DNA of 64,000 nt from assembly GCF_900112315.1 (NCBI RefSeq), contig NZ_FOLL01000002.1, forward strand, positions 1 through 64,000, written 5' to 3'. This stretch comes from Parapedobacter composti. GTDB taxonomy: Bacteria > Bacteroidota > Bacteroidia > Sphingobacteriales > Sphingobacteriaceae. The notes under the pieces were generated by a model. The model was not told the DNA's origin. It worked only from the letters and a program-made list of their open reading frames with translations, and ran no database searches. Both the position numbers and the translations under genes were made by a program. Of the stretch, positions 8,057 to 16,723 are shown piece by piece. Positions within the stretch are counted from its first letter, which is position 1. Each line of letters opens with the position of its first letter.

Positions 8057-9163
8057 TTAACGACCTGTCGTAGGCCCCAGCACCGTTAATATTCCATTGC
8101 TGTCTATTTGCATCTCGTCGATGAACACTACCCGGTCATCGCCCGTCTTTTTGGTACGGCCATGGTACACGCACAGCATACGGCCGTCCGGAAGGAACAC
8201 CACGCTGTTATGGCCCGTACCGGTCACCTCTCCGCCCCTTCCGGTATTCTTCTCCAGCACCGGATTATTGGACGCTTTGGTATATGGGCCGAGGGGGTGT
8301 TTAGCCGTTGCATAACCCACCGCATAGTTTTCTCCGGCAAAATGATTTGCCGAGTACATCATGTAATATGTATCGCCATGCTTGAACGTGAATGACCCTT
8401 CTGTCCACCGGCGGTTGACCTCCCGGCTGGTTACCGACCGGCTTTCCCATTCCGCCTGGGTATCGTCCATCGTTACGGGCGGGCGCAATAGCAGCACCGG
8501 CTCGCCTATGACACCTGAAAAATCGGGTTTCAGTTCCACGCCGTACACCCAGCTTTCCTCAATCTCGTCAAACCATCCTTTCTGTTTTGCCCAGTCGGCC
8601 ACCTCACTCTCCACTGGATGTTTATAACAGCAACGGGAGTAATACAGAAACACCCGGCCATCTTCTGCAAAATAAACGTTAGCATCGATAATGGGATAGC
8701 CGGGATCGAAAACCGGACGGCTTTGCAGATCGACAAAAGGCCCTGTGGGCTTGTCCGCCACAGCAACGCCAATACGGAAATTTTCCAGTTCCTTGTTTGG
8801 GTTATCTTTCCACTGTGCGCTGTAAAACAGGTAAAATTTACCGTTATGCCTATATACTTCAGGTGCCCAATAAGCCCCACCCCAGGCAGCGGTGGAATCG
8901 CTCCAGCCATTTTCGTTTCCGGCATGATAAACCTGCCCCTCATTCTGCCAATTTACCAGGTCGGCAGAAGAATACGCCGCAAAGCCATGGCGGGCGCCGC
9001 CGGTGCCGTACATATAGTAACGGGCTGTCGCATCATCATAGATAACATACGGATCGCCAAATGCCACTTCGAGCGGGTTGTTGAACGGTGAAGAGGTTTT
9101 TTGGGCATCGCAGTGATACGGCATCGTGCAGCACAAAACGGCTGCGACAAGTGTTAATCTCAT
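8057..9163 (-). CDS. Glycoside hydrolase family 43 (secreted)
   Basis: A 368-residue five-bladed-propeller glycosidase of family GH43, which contains beta-xylosidases, alpha-L-arabinofuranosidases and arabinanases. A signal peptide ends near DAQKTSS, so it acts outside the cytoplasm. The three acidic residues expected for GH43 can be placed: Asp in FGDPYVIYD (about residue 37), Asp in IIDANVYF (about 158) and Glu in WTEGSFTFKHGDTYYMMYS (about 255). WAPEVY near 100 is another family hallmark. The Glu sits in EGS rather than the more usual EGP. It follows the esterase gene by 6 bp in the PUL series. Confidence 0.93.
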   Translation of the reverse strand: MRLTLVAAVLCCTMPYHCDAQKTSSPFNNPLEVAFGDPYVIYDDATARYYMYGTGGARHGFAAYSSADLVNWQNEGQVYHAGNENGWSDSTAAWGGAYWAPEVYRHNGKFYLFYSAQWKDNPNKELENFRIGVAVADKPTGPFVDLQSRPVFDPGYPIIDANVYFAEDGRVFLYYSRCCYKHPVESEVADWAKQKGWFDEIEESWVYGVELKPDFSGVIGEPVLLLRPPVTMDDTQAEWESRSVTSREVNRRWTEGSFTFKHGDTYYMMYSANHFAGENYAVGYATAKHPLGPYTKASNNPVLEKNTGRGGEVTGTGHNSVVFLPDGRMLCVYHGRTKKTGDDRVVFIDEMQIDSNGILTVLGPTTGR

Positions 9164-9169
9164 CTTTCT

Positions 9170-10009
9170 TTATTTCTTGGTTAATTCGTTTACATGGCGG
9201 AGCAGGATATGAAATCCAGGTGCGGCCATGGCACCATGATCAAAACCATCCAGCTCATAGAGGTATACCTGTTGATGGCCGGCCACTTTCATCATGCGGT
9301 AAAAATATGCGGTTTCTTCATACCTGCCCAATAGCTCCAGCTCGCGGTCTCCCGATACCAGCACCAGCGGCGGCGCATCGCTGCGCACATGAAACAACGG
9401 CGCATATTCATCTACGATGGGCTGGGTCTCTTTTATGCCCCGCTCCGCGCGGACGGTCATATGGGTAACAGCGTGTCCGCTGAAGTCGATAATCCCCGCA
9501 AGTTTGTCGGCATCCACGCCGTACCGTTGCAGCCACGACTTGTCCAAGCCCACCATTGCAGCGAGGTACCCGCCTGCGGAATGGCCGGAAATAAAAATTT
9601 TACCGGGGTCGCCCCCATAATCTGCGATTTGCTTGAATACCCACGCGATTGCAGCCGCAGCATCGTCAATATACACAGGGTTTTTCACTTTCGGGCTCAG
9701 CCGGTAATTGACCGCCACGACAGCAATCCCTTTTTCCTTCAGCTCGTTGGGAATAAATTTTTCGCCCCCCGTGAGCCCGCCGCCATGGAACCAGACCACC
9801 GTTGGGAAGCCTGTTGCATCTTCGGGATAGTAAATATCCAATACGCACCGTTCATGAATGTAAGTATCATCGGAAACGCCAGACCGGTAATGGATATTCT
9901 CTTTGACCCGGTACGTTTCCTGTGCTGTCGCTGGACCTGTCAGGCAGGCGACAAACAAGCCAATAAATAATGTGCAGAAGTTATATTGAGCGGTATGTAT
10001 ATGATTCAT
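9170..10009 (-). CDS. Secreted alpha/beta hydrolase (esterase)
   Basis: A 279-residue alpha/beta-hydrolase with a signal peptide (MNHIHTAQYNFCTLFIGLFV..., cleavage near TAQETY). The oxyanion motif HGGG (about residue 75) and the nucleophile motif GHSAGG (about 143) place it in the HSL/BD-FAE-like carboxylesterase group; the catalytic His is probably in FDHGAM near 262. In this PUL a role in removing acetyl or other acyl groups from the glycan is a natural inference, but the sequence cannot show which ester is cut. The gene lies 10 bp after the HepT remnant and 6 bp before a GH43 gene. Confidence 0.9.
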   Translation of the reverse strand: MNHIHTAQYNFCTLFIGLFVACLTGPATAQETYRVKENIHYRSGVSDDTYIHERCVLDIYYPEDATGFPTVVWFHGGGLTGGEKFIPNELKEKGIAVVAVNYRLSPKVKNPVYIDDAAAAIAWVFKQIADYGGDPGKIFISGHSAGGYLAAMVGLDKSWLQRYGVDADKLAGIIDFSGHAVTHMTVRAERGIKETQPIVDEYAPLFHVRSDAPPLVLVSGDRELELLGRYEETAYFYRMMKVAGHQQVYLYELDGFDHGAMAAPGFHILLRHVNELTKK

Positions 10010-10019
10010 CGATTTGAGG

Positions 10020-10280
10020 TTAGTCGAGACTACTTACAATAGATTTAATTTGCTCTTCAAGATTTGGCAAATCATATTTGGCAATTTCCCATACCAAATG
10101 GAAATTTACACCAAAGTATTCGTGTACCGAAATATTCCGGAATCCTCTGATTGGGCTCCACGGAACTTCGGGATGCTCAGCTTTTAGTTTGTCGGTTAAT
10201 GCGTTGCACGCCTCTCCAATTATCTCGATTTGCTTCACGGTCATCACTACAAATATAAGATTCGGATAGCGAAATATCAA
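10020..10280 (-). pseudogene. Truncated HepT-like (DUF86) toxin remnant
   Basis: The 86-codon frame matches only the C-terminal two thirds of a HepT/DUF86 ribonuclease toxin: IEIIGEACNALTDKL, then RGFRNISVHEYFGV, which carries the family's R-N-x-x-x-H-x-Y-F-G core, then the VWEIAKYDLPNLEEQI helix. Normal HepT proteins are about 110-115 residues and begin with a helix of some 40 residues that is missing here. Upstream sequence is the sulfatase gene, which ends 2 bp away. No MntA nucleotidyltransferase antitoxin is next to it. The local sequence is A+T-rich. An internal ATG at 10244 would give a 74-residue product right behind a consensus promoter. Probably a broken insertion, although a small product may still be made. 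Confidence 0.7.
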
Positions 10281-10281
10281 A
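10250..10281 (-). promoter_or_regulatory. Consensus Bacteroidota promoter at the sulfatase/HepT junction
   Basis: On the minus strand TTTG (10278-10281) is followed after exactly 20 bp by TATATTTG (10250-10257), a full match to the TTTG-N19-21-TAnnTTTG consensus. It starts at the sulfatase's end and would start transcription at about 10243, right at the internal ATG of the HepT remnant (10244). It could drive the remnant and the esterase and GH43 genes behind it. Confidence 0.7.
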
Positions 10282-10282
10282 A

Positions 10283-11842
10283 TTAGTCCCTGCGCGGACG
10301 CTGTGGTCGGGGAGGCGTAGCTCCCGGGTGCCGGGCCAATATGGCGCAGAGTTTTGCAACGATTTCCGGGTGCTGGCCAGCAATATTCTTCAGCTCGAGA
10401 TGATTATCCCGATAGTCGTACAGCTCGTACTCAGGCGAAGCCGCCGGGTCGCCAATTTTTTTCCACGCTACCATGCGATAACGATCGGTGCGGATTGCCC
10501 TTCCAAGGTAACCGCCCCTGGGAAAGCAATGGTAAACATGATCCCGGATCTGACTTTCGGGATCGTTGAGCACAGGCACCATGCTGATTCCATCGATCGG
10601 CTGCCCGACATCCGGTGCTGGCAGTCCGGCGAGTTCCACCAATGTCGGGTAGATATCGACCGTTTCCGTCAGCTGATCGGTATGCGAGCCCGCCCGGGTG
10701 ACGCCCGGAGCCGAGATGACCAGGGGGATATGATTGGCCAATTCATAATTGACATGTTTGGTCCACATTCCCATTTCGCCCAGCAGGTAGCCGTGATCGC
10801 CCCAAAGCACCACGATCGTGTTTTCATCGAGACCGAGCGCAGCCAGTTCGTCCAGCACCTTGCCAATCTGGGCATCCACATAGCTGACGCCCGCGTAGTA
10901 ACCATGTATCAGTTTTCGCGCCAGGCTATCCGGGAATGGCTCCTCGGTCACCTTTGCGGGGACGGGCGCATACTGATCGATCTCATCGCCGTATTTAACG
11001 GCATAAGGGGGAGCGCCCTCCGGCCGGGCAACGTGCTGAGGCAGGGGAAGTGTATTTTCATCATACATATCCCAGTATTTTTTAGGCACCGAAAACGGCA
11101 GGTGCGGGCGCGCGAACCCTACAGCGAGGAAAAAGGCGCCTTCAGACTGTGACTTTAACGCCCTGAGCCGTTCAACTGCCCGATTCGCTATGCGTCCATC
11201 AGCGTAGGCATCATCGGCAACGTCCGGCGATTCCCAGGCCAAGCCCCGCGGCAGCGACCGCGAATAACCCCATTCCATATTGGAGAACAAGGCTTCCTCA
11301 CGGGTAGTTCCCGCCGCTTTGCTGGCCGGATCAACATATTCGATAACTAAATCCTTATGATGGGGCACGCTCCATGAAGCGGTGTCATCATACGTATTGT
11401 GACCGATGTGGAACACTTTTCCCATCGATTCGGTGTGGTAGCCGTGTTGCTTAAAATATTGCGGGAGTGTCACGGCGTCCGGATAATAATCGCGGAAATC
11501 TCTTCCGAAATCATAGATACCCGTTGATGTGGATCGGCTGCCCAGCATCAAGTTATATCGGGAAGGCGCGCAAACCGCCTGGTTCGAATACGCCCTGTCG
11601 AAGCGGATAGCCCGCGCCGCCAATTGATCGATATGCGGCGTCAGGGCAACCGGATCGCCGTATGCACCAATAGCGGGGCGCAGGTCATCCACAAGAATCA
11701 GCAGCACGTTGGGGTGCTTCTTAACCAGGCCAACGTCCGAACCTTCCACATCAGACGGACAAAGGGCCAGCGGCAACCAAGTAAGCAGCAGCCGACATCC
11801 AAAATCGCGAATTCCCCATTTATTAATAATCGTTACCATCAT
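10283..11842 (-). CDS. Sulfatase, S1 family (iduronate-2-sulfatase-like)
   Basis: An arylsulfatase-fold enzyme that hydrolyses sulfate esters after its active-site Cys is converted to formylglycine. HPNVLLILVDDLRP gives the metal-binding Asp pair; the maturation signature is C-A-P-S-R in AVCAPSRYNLML. GKVFHIG and WGDHGYLLGEMGMWTKH supply further metal and sulfate ligands. Overall order resembles iduronate-2-sulfatases (S1_7-like). I start the gene at the ATG pair at 11842, which puts the hydrophobic segment RLLLTWLPLAL in signal-peptide position and leaves 19 bp to the upstream gene; an in-frame ATG at 11896 would overlap that gene by 35 bp. No sulfatase-maturating enzyme lies in the window. 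Confidence 0.93.
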   Translation of the reverse strand: MMVTIINKWGIRDFGCRLLLTWLPLALCPSDVEGSDVGLVKKHPNVLLILVDDLRPAIGAYGDPVALTPHIDQLAARAIRFDRAYSNQAVCAPSRYNLMLGSRSTSTGIYDFGRDFRDYYPDAVTLPQYFKQHGYHTESMGKVFHIGHNTYDDTASWSVPHHKDLVIEYVDPASKAAGTTREEALFSNMEWGYSRSLPRGLAWESPDVADDAYADGRIANRAVERLRALKSQSEGAFFLAVGFARPHLPFSVPKKYWDMYDENTLPLPQHVARPEGAPPYAVKYGDEIDQYAPVPAKVTEEPFPDSLARKLIHGYYAGVSYVDAQIGKVLDELAALGLDENTIVVLWGDHGYLLGEMGMWTKHVNYELANHIPLVISAPGVTRAGSHTDQLTETVDIYPTLVELAGLPAPDVGQPIDGISMVPVLNDPESQIRDHVYHCFPRGGYLGRAIRTDRYRMVAWKKIGDPAASPEYELYDYRDNHLELKNIAGQHPEIVAKLCAILARHPGATPPRPQRPRRD

Positions 11843-11861
11843 ATTCGCAGGCGCCCAGCAA

Positions 11862-13073
11862 CTACGCCAATAACGCCATTCCAAACCCCGGTGCATCCGG
11901 TGGAATCAATTTCCCATCTGCTATGCGGTATTTGCTAAGATCTACGTCGTCCGATGTGCTTGTGACCCCTTCTATGGTAACTGTATTGCCCAGCCCCCCT
12001 GCCAGATGGGCGGTATAATATGACTTAAGCAACGATCCCCAGGCATGCGGTGAGGCCTGTACGTCGTATCGAATCAGCTTCGGCATGAGCTTCCGCCAGT
12101 TGGTAAATCCAAGTCCCTCGATATCCGTGAGGTGCACATCCATCAGTTTCAGTTCCATCAGTTCGTCCAGCAACGCGGGGTCTGGATCAGCCTCTCCATC
12201 GGCCAGTAGGCTTTTGACATTTGCCTTATTCATCCAGTCGCGCAGCTTCCGGTAGTCTTCGACAGTTTCGTGGAACGGTTCCTCAATCCAAAACAGCGGA
12301 ATATCCTGCACCCCTTTAAGATAAGCAATAAACTCGTTTACCGTAAAGCCGTTATTGCCATCTACCAAGATTTCGCAGTCTGGAAATGCCGCCGCAACCT
12401 GCTTGGTCACTTCAATATCACGGGCCAGCCCCGCTGTTTGCGACATCCAGCGATTTCCTCTTCCGATTTTCAATTTAAACTGCCGATACCCCAAATCATA
12501 ATCATACCGGCATTCGTTGAGGATTTTATCGATACCACCTGGCGCGTGCGCCGGCTCCAGATCGTCAAAATAAATCATACCGCTGTAATACTTGGTGATA
12601 TACGGCTTGTCTCTACCCAATAAGGCATATACCGGTTTATTCAATACCACCCCTGCCAGGTCGTGCAACGCCATATCGAACGGAAGGTACTTGTCATCAG
12701 TAATGCCGATGGAGACCTGGAATACCGCTGATAGCTTTTTGCCAACTAGTTCCGGTACAAGACGGTGCGCATGACCACGGCCGCCCCGCAGTGATGCCCA
12801 GCCCTTTGCGCCTTGGTCTGTGGTAATCATGCAGAATTCATTCCGGATACCATACCCGTGTATGTCCAGCCGCGCATTCTTGCCTACCAGACGCGGGTAT
12901 TGCAGACGCACATCACCGAACGTGACGGACTGTATGGTGTGATAGCCGAGTTCTTCCTGCCAGCGCTTGGCTTGGGGTGCGGACTGAAGCCATCCTGCAA
13001 GGGATGGTTTGGCGATCAAGCTTACCGCCGCTCCCGTGTTTAACAGATGGATAAACGTTCTCCTTTTCATCAT
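11862..13073 (-). CDS. Exported enolase-superfamily enzyme (mandelate racemase / muconate-lactonizing type)
   Basis: A 403-residue member of the enolase superfamily, whose enzymes abstract a proton next to a carboxylate; many dehydrate sugar acids. Visible residues are the KLKIG motif with its lysines (about residue 205), metal ligands in ILVDGNNG (about 240), WIEEPF (about 267) and LADGE (about 293), and the His of SPHAWGS (about 345). The N-terminus MMKRRTFIHLLNTGAAVSL looks like a Tat-type signal (RR followed by T-F-I-H and a short hydrophobic stretch), so the enzyme is predicted to be exported, which is unusual for a sugar-acid dehydratase. Uronic acid released by the alpha-glucuronidases is an attractive but unproven substrate. 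Confidence 0.88.
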   Translation of the reverse strand: MMKRRTFIHLLNTGAAVSLIAKPSLAGWLQSAPQAKRWQEELGYHTIQSVTFGDVRLQYPRLVGKNARLDIHGYGIRNEFCMITTDQGAKGWASLRGGRGHAHRLVPELVGKKLSAVFQVSIGITDDKYLPFDMALHDLAGVVLNKPVYALLGRDKPYITKYYSGMIYFDDLEPAHAPGGIDKILNECRYDYDLGYRQFKLKIGRGNRWMSQTAGLARDIEVTKQVAAAFPDCEILVDGNNGFTVNEFIAYLKGVQDIPLFWIEEPFHETVEDYRKLRDWMNKANVKSLLADGEADPDPALLDELMELKLMDVHLTDIEGLGFTNWRKLMPKLIRYDVQASPHAWGSLLKSYYTAHLAGGLGNTVTIEGVTSTSDDVDLSKYRIADGKLIPPDAPGFGMALLA

Positions 13074-13164
13074 TGTTTTTTTAATTGGTTAATCCTTTTA
13101 GCATGTTAGTACGTGCAAGTTCCGAATCCAAAACGAACTTTACAAGCCCTAAGCTTATGATTTT

Positions 13165-14265
13165 TCAGAAAACAGTTTGCCGCTGCCCGAACCGCGGCGC
13201 TTCCTGAGGCGTCATACTGGGTACCCCACCCGCAATCTCGGGCCAGCCATCATTCCAATGTACTTTATCGAGCATCAGCATGCGCCGGCTGGCACCGCTT
13301 GACACTTTACCCTTGGAACGGTCGATACCGTGATAGATAAACCAGTCCGTTCCTTCATCATCGGCAATCAGCTGCGCATTGTGTCCGGGGCCTGCTATTT
13401 TTTCATTTCCTTTGAGAAACAACGTCCCCTTACCGCGCTCGGTAATCGCATGACCTTCTTTGTCGAGATATGGTCCCATCAAGTTGTTTGACCGGGCTAC
13501 CAATACGTGATACTGACTGTTGGCACCATCGCAGCAGCTGCCTTTGGAGCCGAAAAAATAATAATATCCGTCTCGTTTATGAATCATCACCGCTTCGTAA
13601 TCCCCAGCCGCGATCTTTATCTTCTGCGACAAGTCAGGCACGGAAAGCCCATCATCCGCCAGCCTCACGGCATAGGTACCTTGTGCAGGCAAATCGCTGA
13701 AACTTCCCCAAAACAGGTATTTCTCTCCTTCCTCCTCGAAAAAGAAAGCGTCGATGGAATTGGGCACCCCCACTTCCTCGCTCGTGAACAACTTGCCATG
13801 GTCTACAAAAGGTCCGGTGGGTTTCTCCGCTACGGCCACGCCAATTCCCGGATTGGGGTCACCCCAAGTAGAATACGCATAATAGAGATAATACTTACCA
13901 TCTACTTCGTTTACGTCAGGCGCCCAGAGTCCGCCGTTGTTTTTCCATGCGGGTTTGCTGGAAAGCGCCTCCCCCACCACCTGCCAGTCTACCAAATCTG
14001 TCGACCCCAAAATGGGTATCAACCGGCTGCCCTGCCCATCGCCCCAATCGTCTTGCGTGCCGTAAGCATAAAAATGCCCGGTTTGCGGATCCCGGATCAC
14101 AGTAGGATCAGCAAGGATGGGCTCGAAAACAGGGTTAGTATAGGTACTCGCCCCAGTCGCGGGTGGTTGCTGATCATTGGGATGCTGGTCCTTTGGTAGT
14201 CTTCCGCAGCCCGCAATGGTCAGCAGGACTATAAACACCTGAGAAAATAATACATGTAACATCAT
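13165..14265 (-). CDS. Glycoside hydrolase family 43 lipoprotein (arabinanase-like)
   Basis: A 366-residue GH43 enzyme. The N-terminus MMLHVLFSQVFIVLLTIAGCG contains a lipobox (TIAGC), so it is likely anchored to a membrane. The acidic triad is placed at LADPTVIRD (about residue 54), NSIDAFFF (about 172) and probably AGDYEAVMIHKRDGYYYFF (about 223); the last block followed by SKGSCC resembles GH43 endo-arabinanase/arabinofuranosidase sequences. GPGHNAQL and WFIYHG are further family blocks. It follows the sialidase-like gene by 40 bp; a 91-bp gap separates it from the enolase-superfamily gene. Confidence 0.92.
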   Translation of the reverse strand: MMLHVLFSQVFIVLLTIAGCGRLPKDQHPNDQQPPATGASTYTNPVFEPILADPTVIRDPQTGHFYAYGTQDDWGDGQGSRLIPILGSTDLVDWQVVGEALSSKPAWKNNGGLWAPDVNEVDGKYYLYYAYSTWGDPNPGIGVAVAEKPTGPFVDHGKLFTSEEVGVPNSIDAFFFEEEGEKYLFWGSFSDLPAQGTYAVRLADDGLSVPDLSQKIKIAAGDYEAVMIHKRDGYYYFFGSKGSCCDGANSQYHVLVARSNNLMGPYLDKEGHAITERGKGTLFLKGNEKIAGPGHNAQLIADDEGTDWFIYHGIDRSKGKVSSGASRRMLMLDKVHWNDGWPEIAGGVPSMTPQEAPRFGQRQTVF

Positions 14266-14305
14266 TGCTTACTACTTTTTATTGGTCATCACCGGCTTGA
14301 TGGCC

Positions 14306-15523
14306 TTATCTATCAGTCTGATTTATCGCAGCCGGCATACCAGAAACTATACGTCCGAAAATCATCCATGCACCAATCCGCCCGCCGTCGAAGTTGGTTG
14401 CCGAAGTGGCTACTACGGTTGTATCGTCCCATACGGTTATCGCGTTCCACTTCGCCTCCCGATCCGTCGGAACGGGAAACGGCTGTGAGATATATTGAAA
14501 ATTACGTCCCGTCTTATCCCCGATTGCTACCTCCATCGTTGATTTTTCCCAGTCGGTGCCACGCCCCTTCGTCGTTTGATACGATAGCAGCACCTCGCCG
14601 GTAGTGAGACGCGCTAAATACGGCGCTCCGGCGTAAACGCTGTCCGGCAACGCGTCCTTCAGCGCGTACTCCCGCATGGGTGAGTCAGCCGTCACGGGTG
14701 CTTTCCAATTGTCGCTGATGCCTGTGCGTACGATGTAAGGTTGGAACTGCCCCTCCTTATTGTCCTCAATGGCGACAAGGATTTCACCGTCTATCAATAG
14801 CGGCACAGGCATTCCATCGCGTCGGCCCGCCCGGAAACTGACGGTTTGGGGTTCAGTATCCCATGATTGACCGTTATCAGCGGACGCCAACATCGATATT
14901 TCCTGTTCATCCGAAGCGGTATACGGCGCTTCATTGGCAAAATAAACCTGCAACGTGCCGTCTGGCAACTGCAAGAAAGCCGGTTCCCAACAGCCGTCTT
15001 TGAACCGGGGCTCGGCTTCGTAGATCACCTGCGGTTCGCTCCAGGTCTTTCCCCTATCTCTGCTTCGCGAAATGGCAATCGCAAAAGGAACTACTTCATC
15101 CCGGCGCGGACGGTAATTACAGGCAGCTACCCAGTCGCCGTTTTCAAGCTCGATGATTTCTGGGTTAGCCATATTGACCTTCACTTCATTGCCATGGGCA
15201 TCTGTATGGCTATATCCGCGAAATGTGACAACCGGGTTACTCCATGTCTTTCCGGCGTCAACGCTCGAGATCAATTCCGTGTTACCGTCGGCTTCGTACA
15301 CCGCAACAGCGGTGCCGTCGCGGAATCGCTTCACCCGTGGGTATCCAGCGTAGTTTAATTGCCGTCCGCCTCTTGGGGCAAGCTGCTGCAATGTGCTGGA
15401 GTCCCATTCTATGCGGATATCCCTGTGTTTGGAAAACGTTTCGTTGCGTTCAACCTGTTGGGCGATGACGAATCGGAAAGCCACCATGCAAATCAGTATT
15501 AAACGACAGCCTTTCTTTTTCAT
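14306..15523 (-). CDS. Secreted sialidase-fold (BNR/Asp-box) propeller protein
   Basis: A 405-residue exported protein (signal peptide MKKKGCRLILICMVAFRFVIAQ) with at least three Asp-box blocks: SSVDAGKTWSNP, SRSRDRGKTWSEP and SADNGQSWDTEP. These mark a six-bladed sialidase-type beta-propeller. The FRIP motif of true sialidases is not seen at the expected place; the equivalent segment reads YPRVKRFRDG. In a pentose-directed PUL a GH93-like exo-arabinanase or another propeller glycosidase is as likely as a sialidase, so no substrate is assigned. It lies between two GH43 genes with short gaps (19 and 40 bp). Confidence 0.85.
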   Translation of the reverse strand: MKKKGCRLILICMVAFRFVIAQQVERNETFSKHRDIRIEWDSSTLQQLAPRGGRQLNYAGYPRVKRFRDGTAVAVYEADGNTELISSVDAGKTWSNPVVTFRGYSHTDAHGNEVKVNMANPEIIELENGDWVAACNYRPRRDEVVPFAIAISRSRDRGKTWSEPQVIYEAEPRFKDGCWEPAFLQLPDGTLQVYFANEAPYTASDEQEISMLASADNGQSWDTEPQTVSFRAGRRDGMPVPLLIDGEILVAIEDNKEGQFQPYIVRTGISDNWKAPVTADSPMREYALKDALPDSVYAGAPYLARLTTGEVLLSYQTTKGRGTDWEKSTMEVAIGDKTGRNFQYISQPFPVPTDREAKWNAITVWDDTTVVATSATNFDGGRIGAWMIFGRIVSGMPAAINQTDR

Positions 15524-15542
15524 GTGCAGTAAGCTACCTGAG

Positions 15543-16514
15543 TTACCTTCTCACCGGAGTGACATAATCCTTATCAATCTGCATAACGGTTTGGCCTTCT
15601 TTTTCGGCAAACGTAACCCTGCCGATATGCATGATGCGGGGATGTATTTTTGTTTCGCTATGATGCGAATGGAACACGATACGGAGGTTTCCTTCCTTGT
15701 CGGTAAACATGGCACTATGCCCTACTCCTACCAAATCGCCTGGTTTCTGGAAAACGGGGTTGCCTTCGTACTTCGTCCACGGTCCCATCGGATGCGCCGC
15801 GGTAGCGAAACCAATCCCGTAAAACGGACTCTCATAACTATTGGCAGAATAGGTCATATAGTACGTATCGCCATGCTTCAGCACAAATGGCCCTTCGTTG
15901 ACCCTCGGCCAAACCTTTTCCCACTCTTGGGAAACATTGATGCATTTTTTCATCGTCGTCGTCCGTATCGTCATCAAGTCATTCTCCAGTTCAGCTACCC
16001 AGATATTGAGCCCATCGTTGAATCGATCGAAAAACAGGTAAGGTTTACCATCATCGTCAATGAACAGCGAATTGTCAATACTTTTTTCACCTTTAAGCAT
16101 CGGTTCCTGCACCTTTTGCCTGAACGGACCTAATGGGCTATCGCCAACGGCTACACATATATGTTCATTTGCCGTATAGTACATGTAGAATTTACCCTTT
16201 ATGTAGTACACCTCCGGAGCCCAGAACCAACGGTCGCCCCAGGAATCGTCTTTATGCAATGCCAGTCGGTTGCCGGGCACGGCTTTCCAGTTCAGCAGAT
16301 CATCGGATATAAACACGGCGATTCCATCCGCTGCAGAGGTGCCATAGGCATAATATGTACCCTCATACAACATGATAAACGGGTCGCCAAAGAAAACACT
16401 TGCCTCGGCAGGCTGAGGGGCACCCTCTTCCGTCCCAGAACCTGGCACTGAAAAAGTGGCTTCCGAAAAAAATACGGGCAAAAAACTGATTAGAAGTATG
16501 AATCGCATTTTCAA
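15543..16514 (-). CDS. Glycoside hydrolase family 43 (secreted)
   Basis: A compact 323-residue GH43 enzyme with a signal peptide (MKMRFILLISFLPVFFSEAT). The acidic triad is clear: FFGDPFIM (about residue 43), SIDNSLFIDDDG (about 148) and VNEGPFVLKHGDTYYMTYS (about 210). WAPEVYYIKGKFYMYY near 95 is the usual second-blade block. The sequence pattern is close to that of the GH43 at 8057-9163, suggesting both act on related side chains. It is the first gene after a 209-bp gap in the minus-strand series, so it may have its own promoter. Confidence 0.93.
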   Translation of the reverse strand: MKMRFILLISFLPVFFSEATFSVPGSGTEEGAPQPAEASVFFGDPFIMLYEGTYYAYGTSAADGIAVFISDDLLNWKAVPGNRLALHKDDSWGDRWFWAPEVYYIKGKFYMYYTANEHICVAVGDSPLGPFRQKVQEPMLKGEKSIDNSLFIDDDGKPYLFFDRFNDGLNIWVAELENDLMTIRTTTMKKCINVSQEWEKVWPRVNEGPFVLKHGDTYYMTYSANSYESPFYGIGFATAAHPMGPWTKYEGNPVFQKPGDLVGVGHSAMFTDKEGNLRIVFHSHHSETKIHPRIMHIGRVTFAEKEGQTVMQIDKDYVTPVRR

Positions 16515-16723
16515 TATCCGATCTTTTAAACTGGTTGTAATAGTGTCTGTTTATCCGAGGCAAAGAACGAAATTATGACCGTATTGCCGATGGCAATTTG
16601 TTTCAATCTTTCTCCATTTTGTCTTATACCGGTTGATACAACGCCTGGCAATGTTCCCGGCGGACTACGGAGCCCTGCCCCGAATTAACGAGTTTCAGCG
16701 GATGGAACCGTATTATCTGTTAG
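16515..16723. promoter_or_regulatory. Largest internal gap of the PUL series, with a 15-bp palindrome
   Basis: This 209-bp gap is the longest inside the otherwise tight minus-strand run. It contains ATTGCC-GAT-GGCAAT at 16583-16597, a perfect 6+3+6 palindrome. Next to it the minus strand reads TAATTTCG, one mismatch from TAnnTTTG, 18 bp after an ATTG. An internal, possibly regulated promoter for the three downstream glycosidase genes is plausible but weakly supported. Confidence 0.3.

Noticed and set aside
10328-11152. Plus-strand open frame of 274 codons
   Set aside because: It is antisense to the well-supported sulfatase gene and has an irregular composition without family motifs.
12592-12774. 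Possible additional small genes in the PUL spacers and antisense strand
   Set aside because: All lie within well-supported enzyme genes and lack independent evidence.
13507-14199. Plus-strand open frame of 230 codons
   Set aside because: It is antisense to a GH43 lipoprotein gene whose catalytic residues are all in place.
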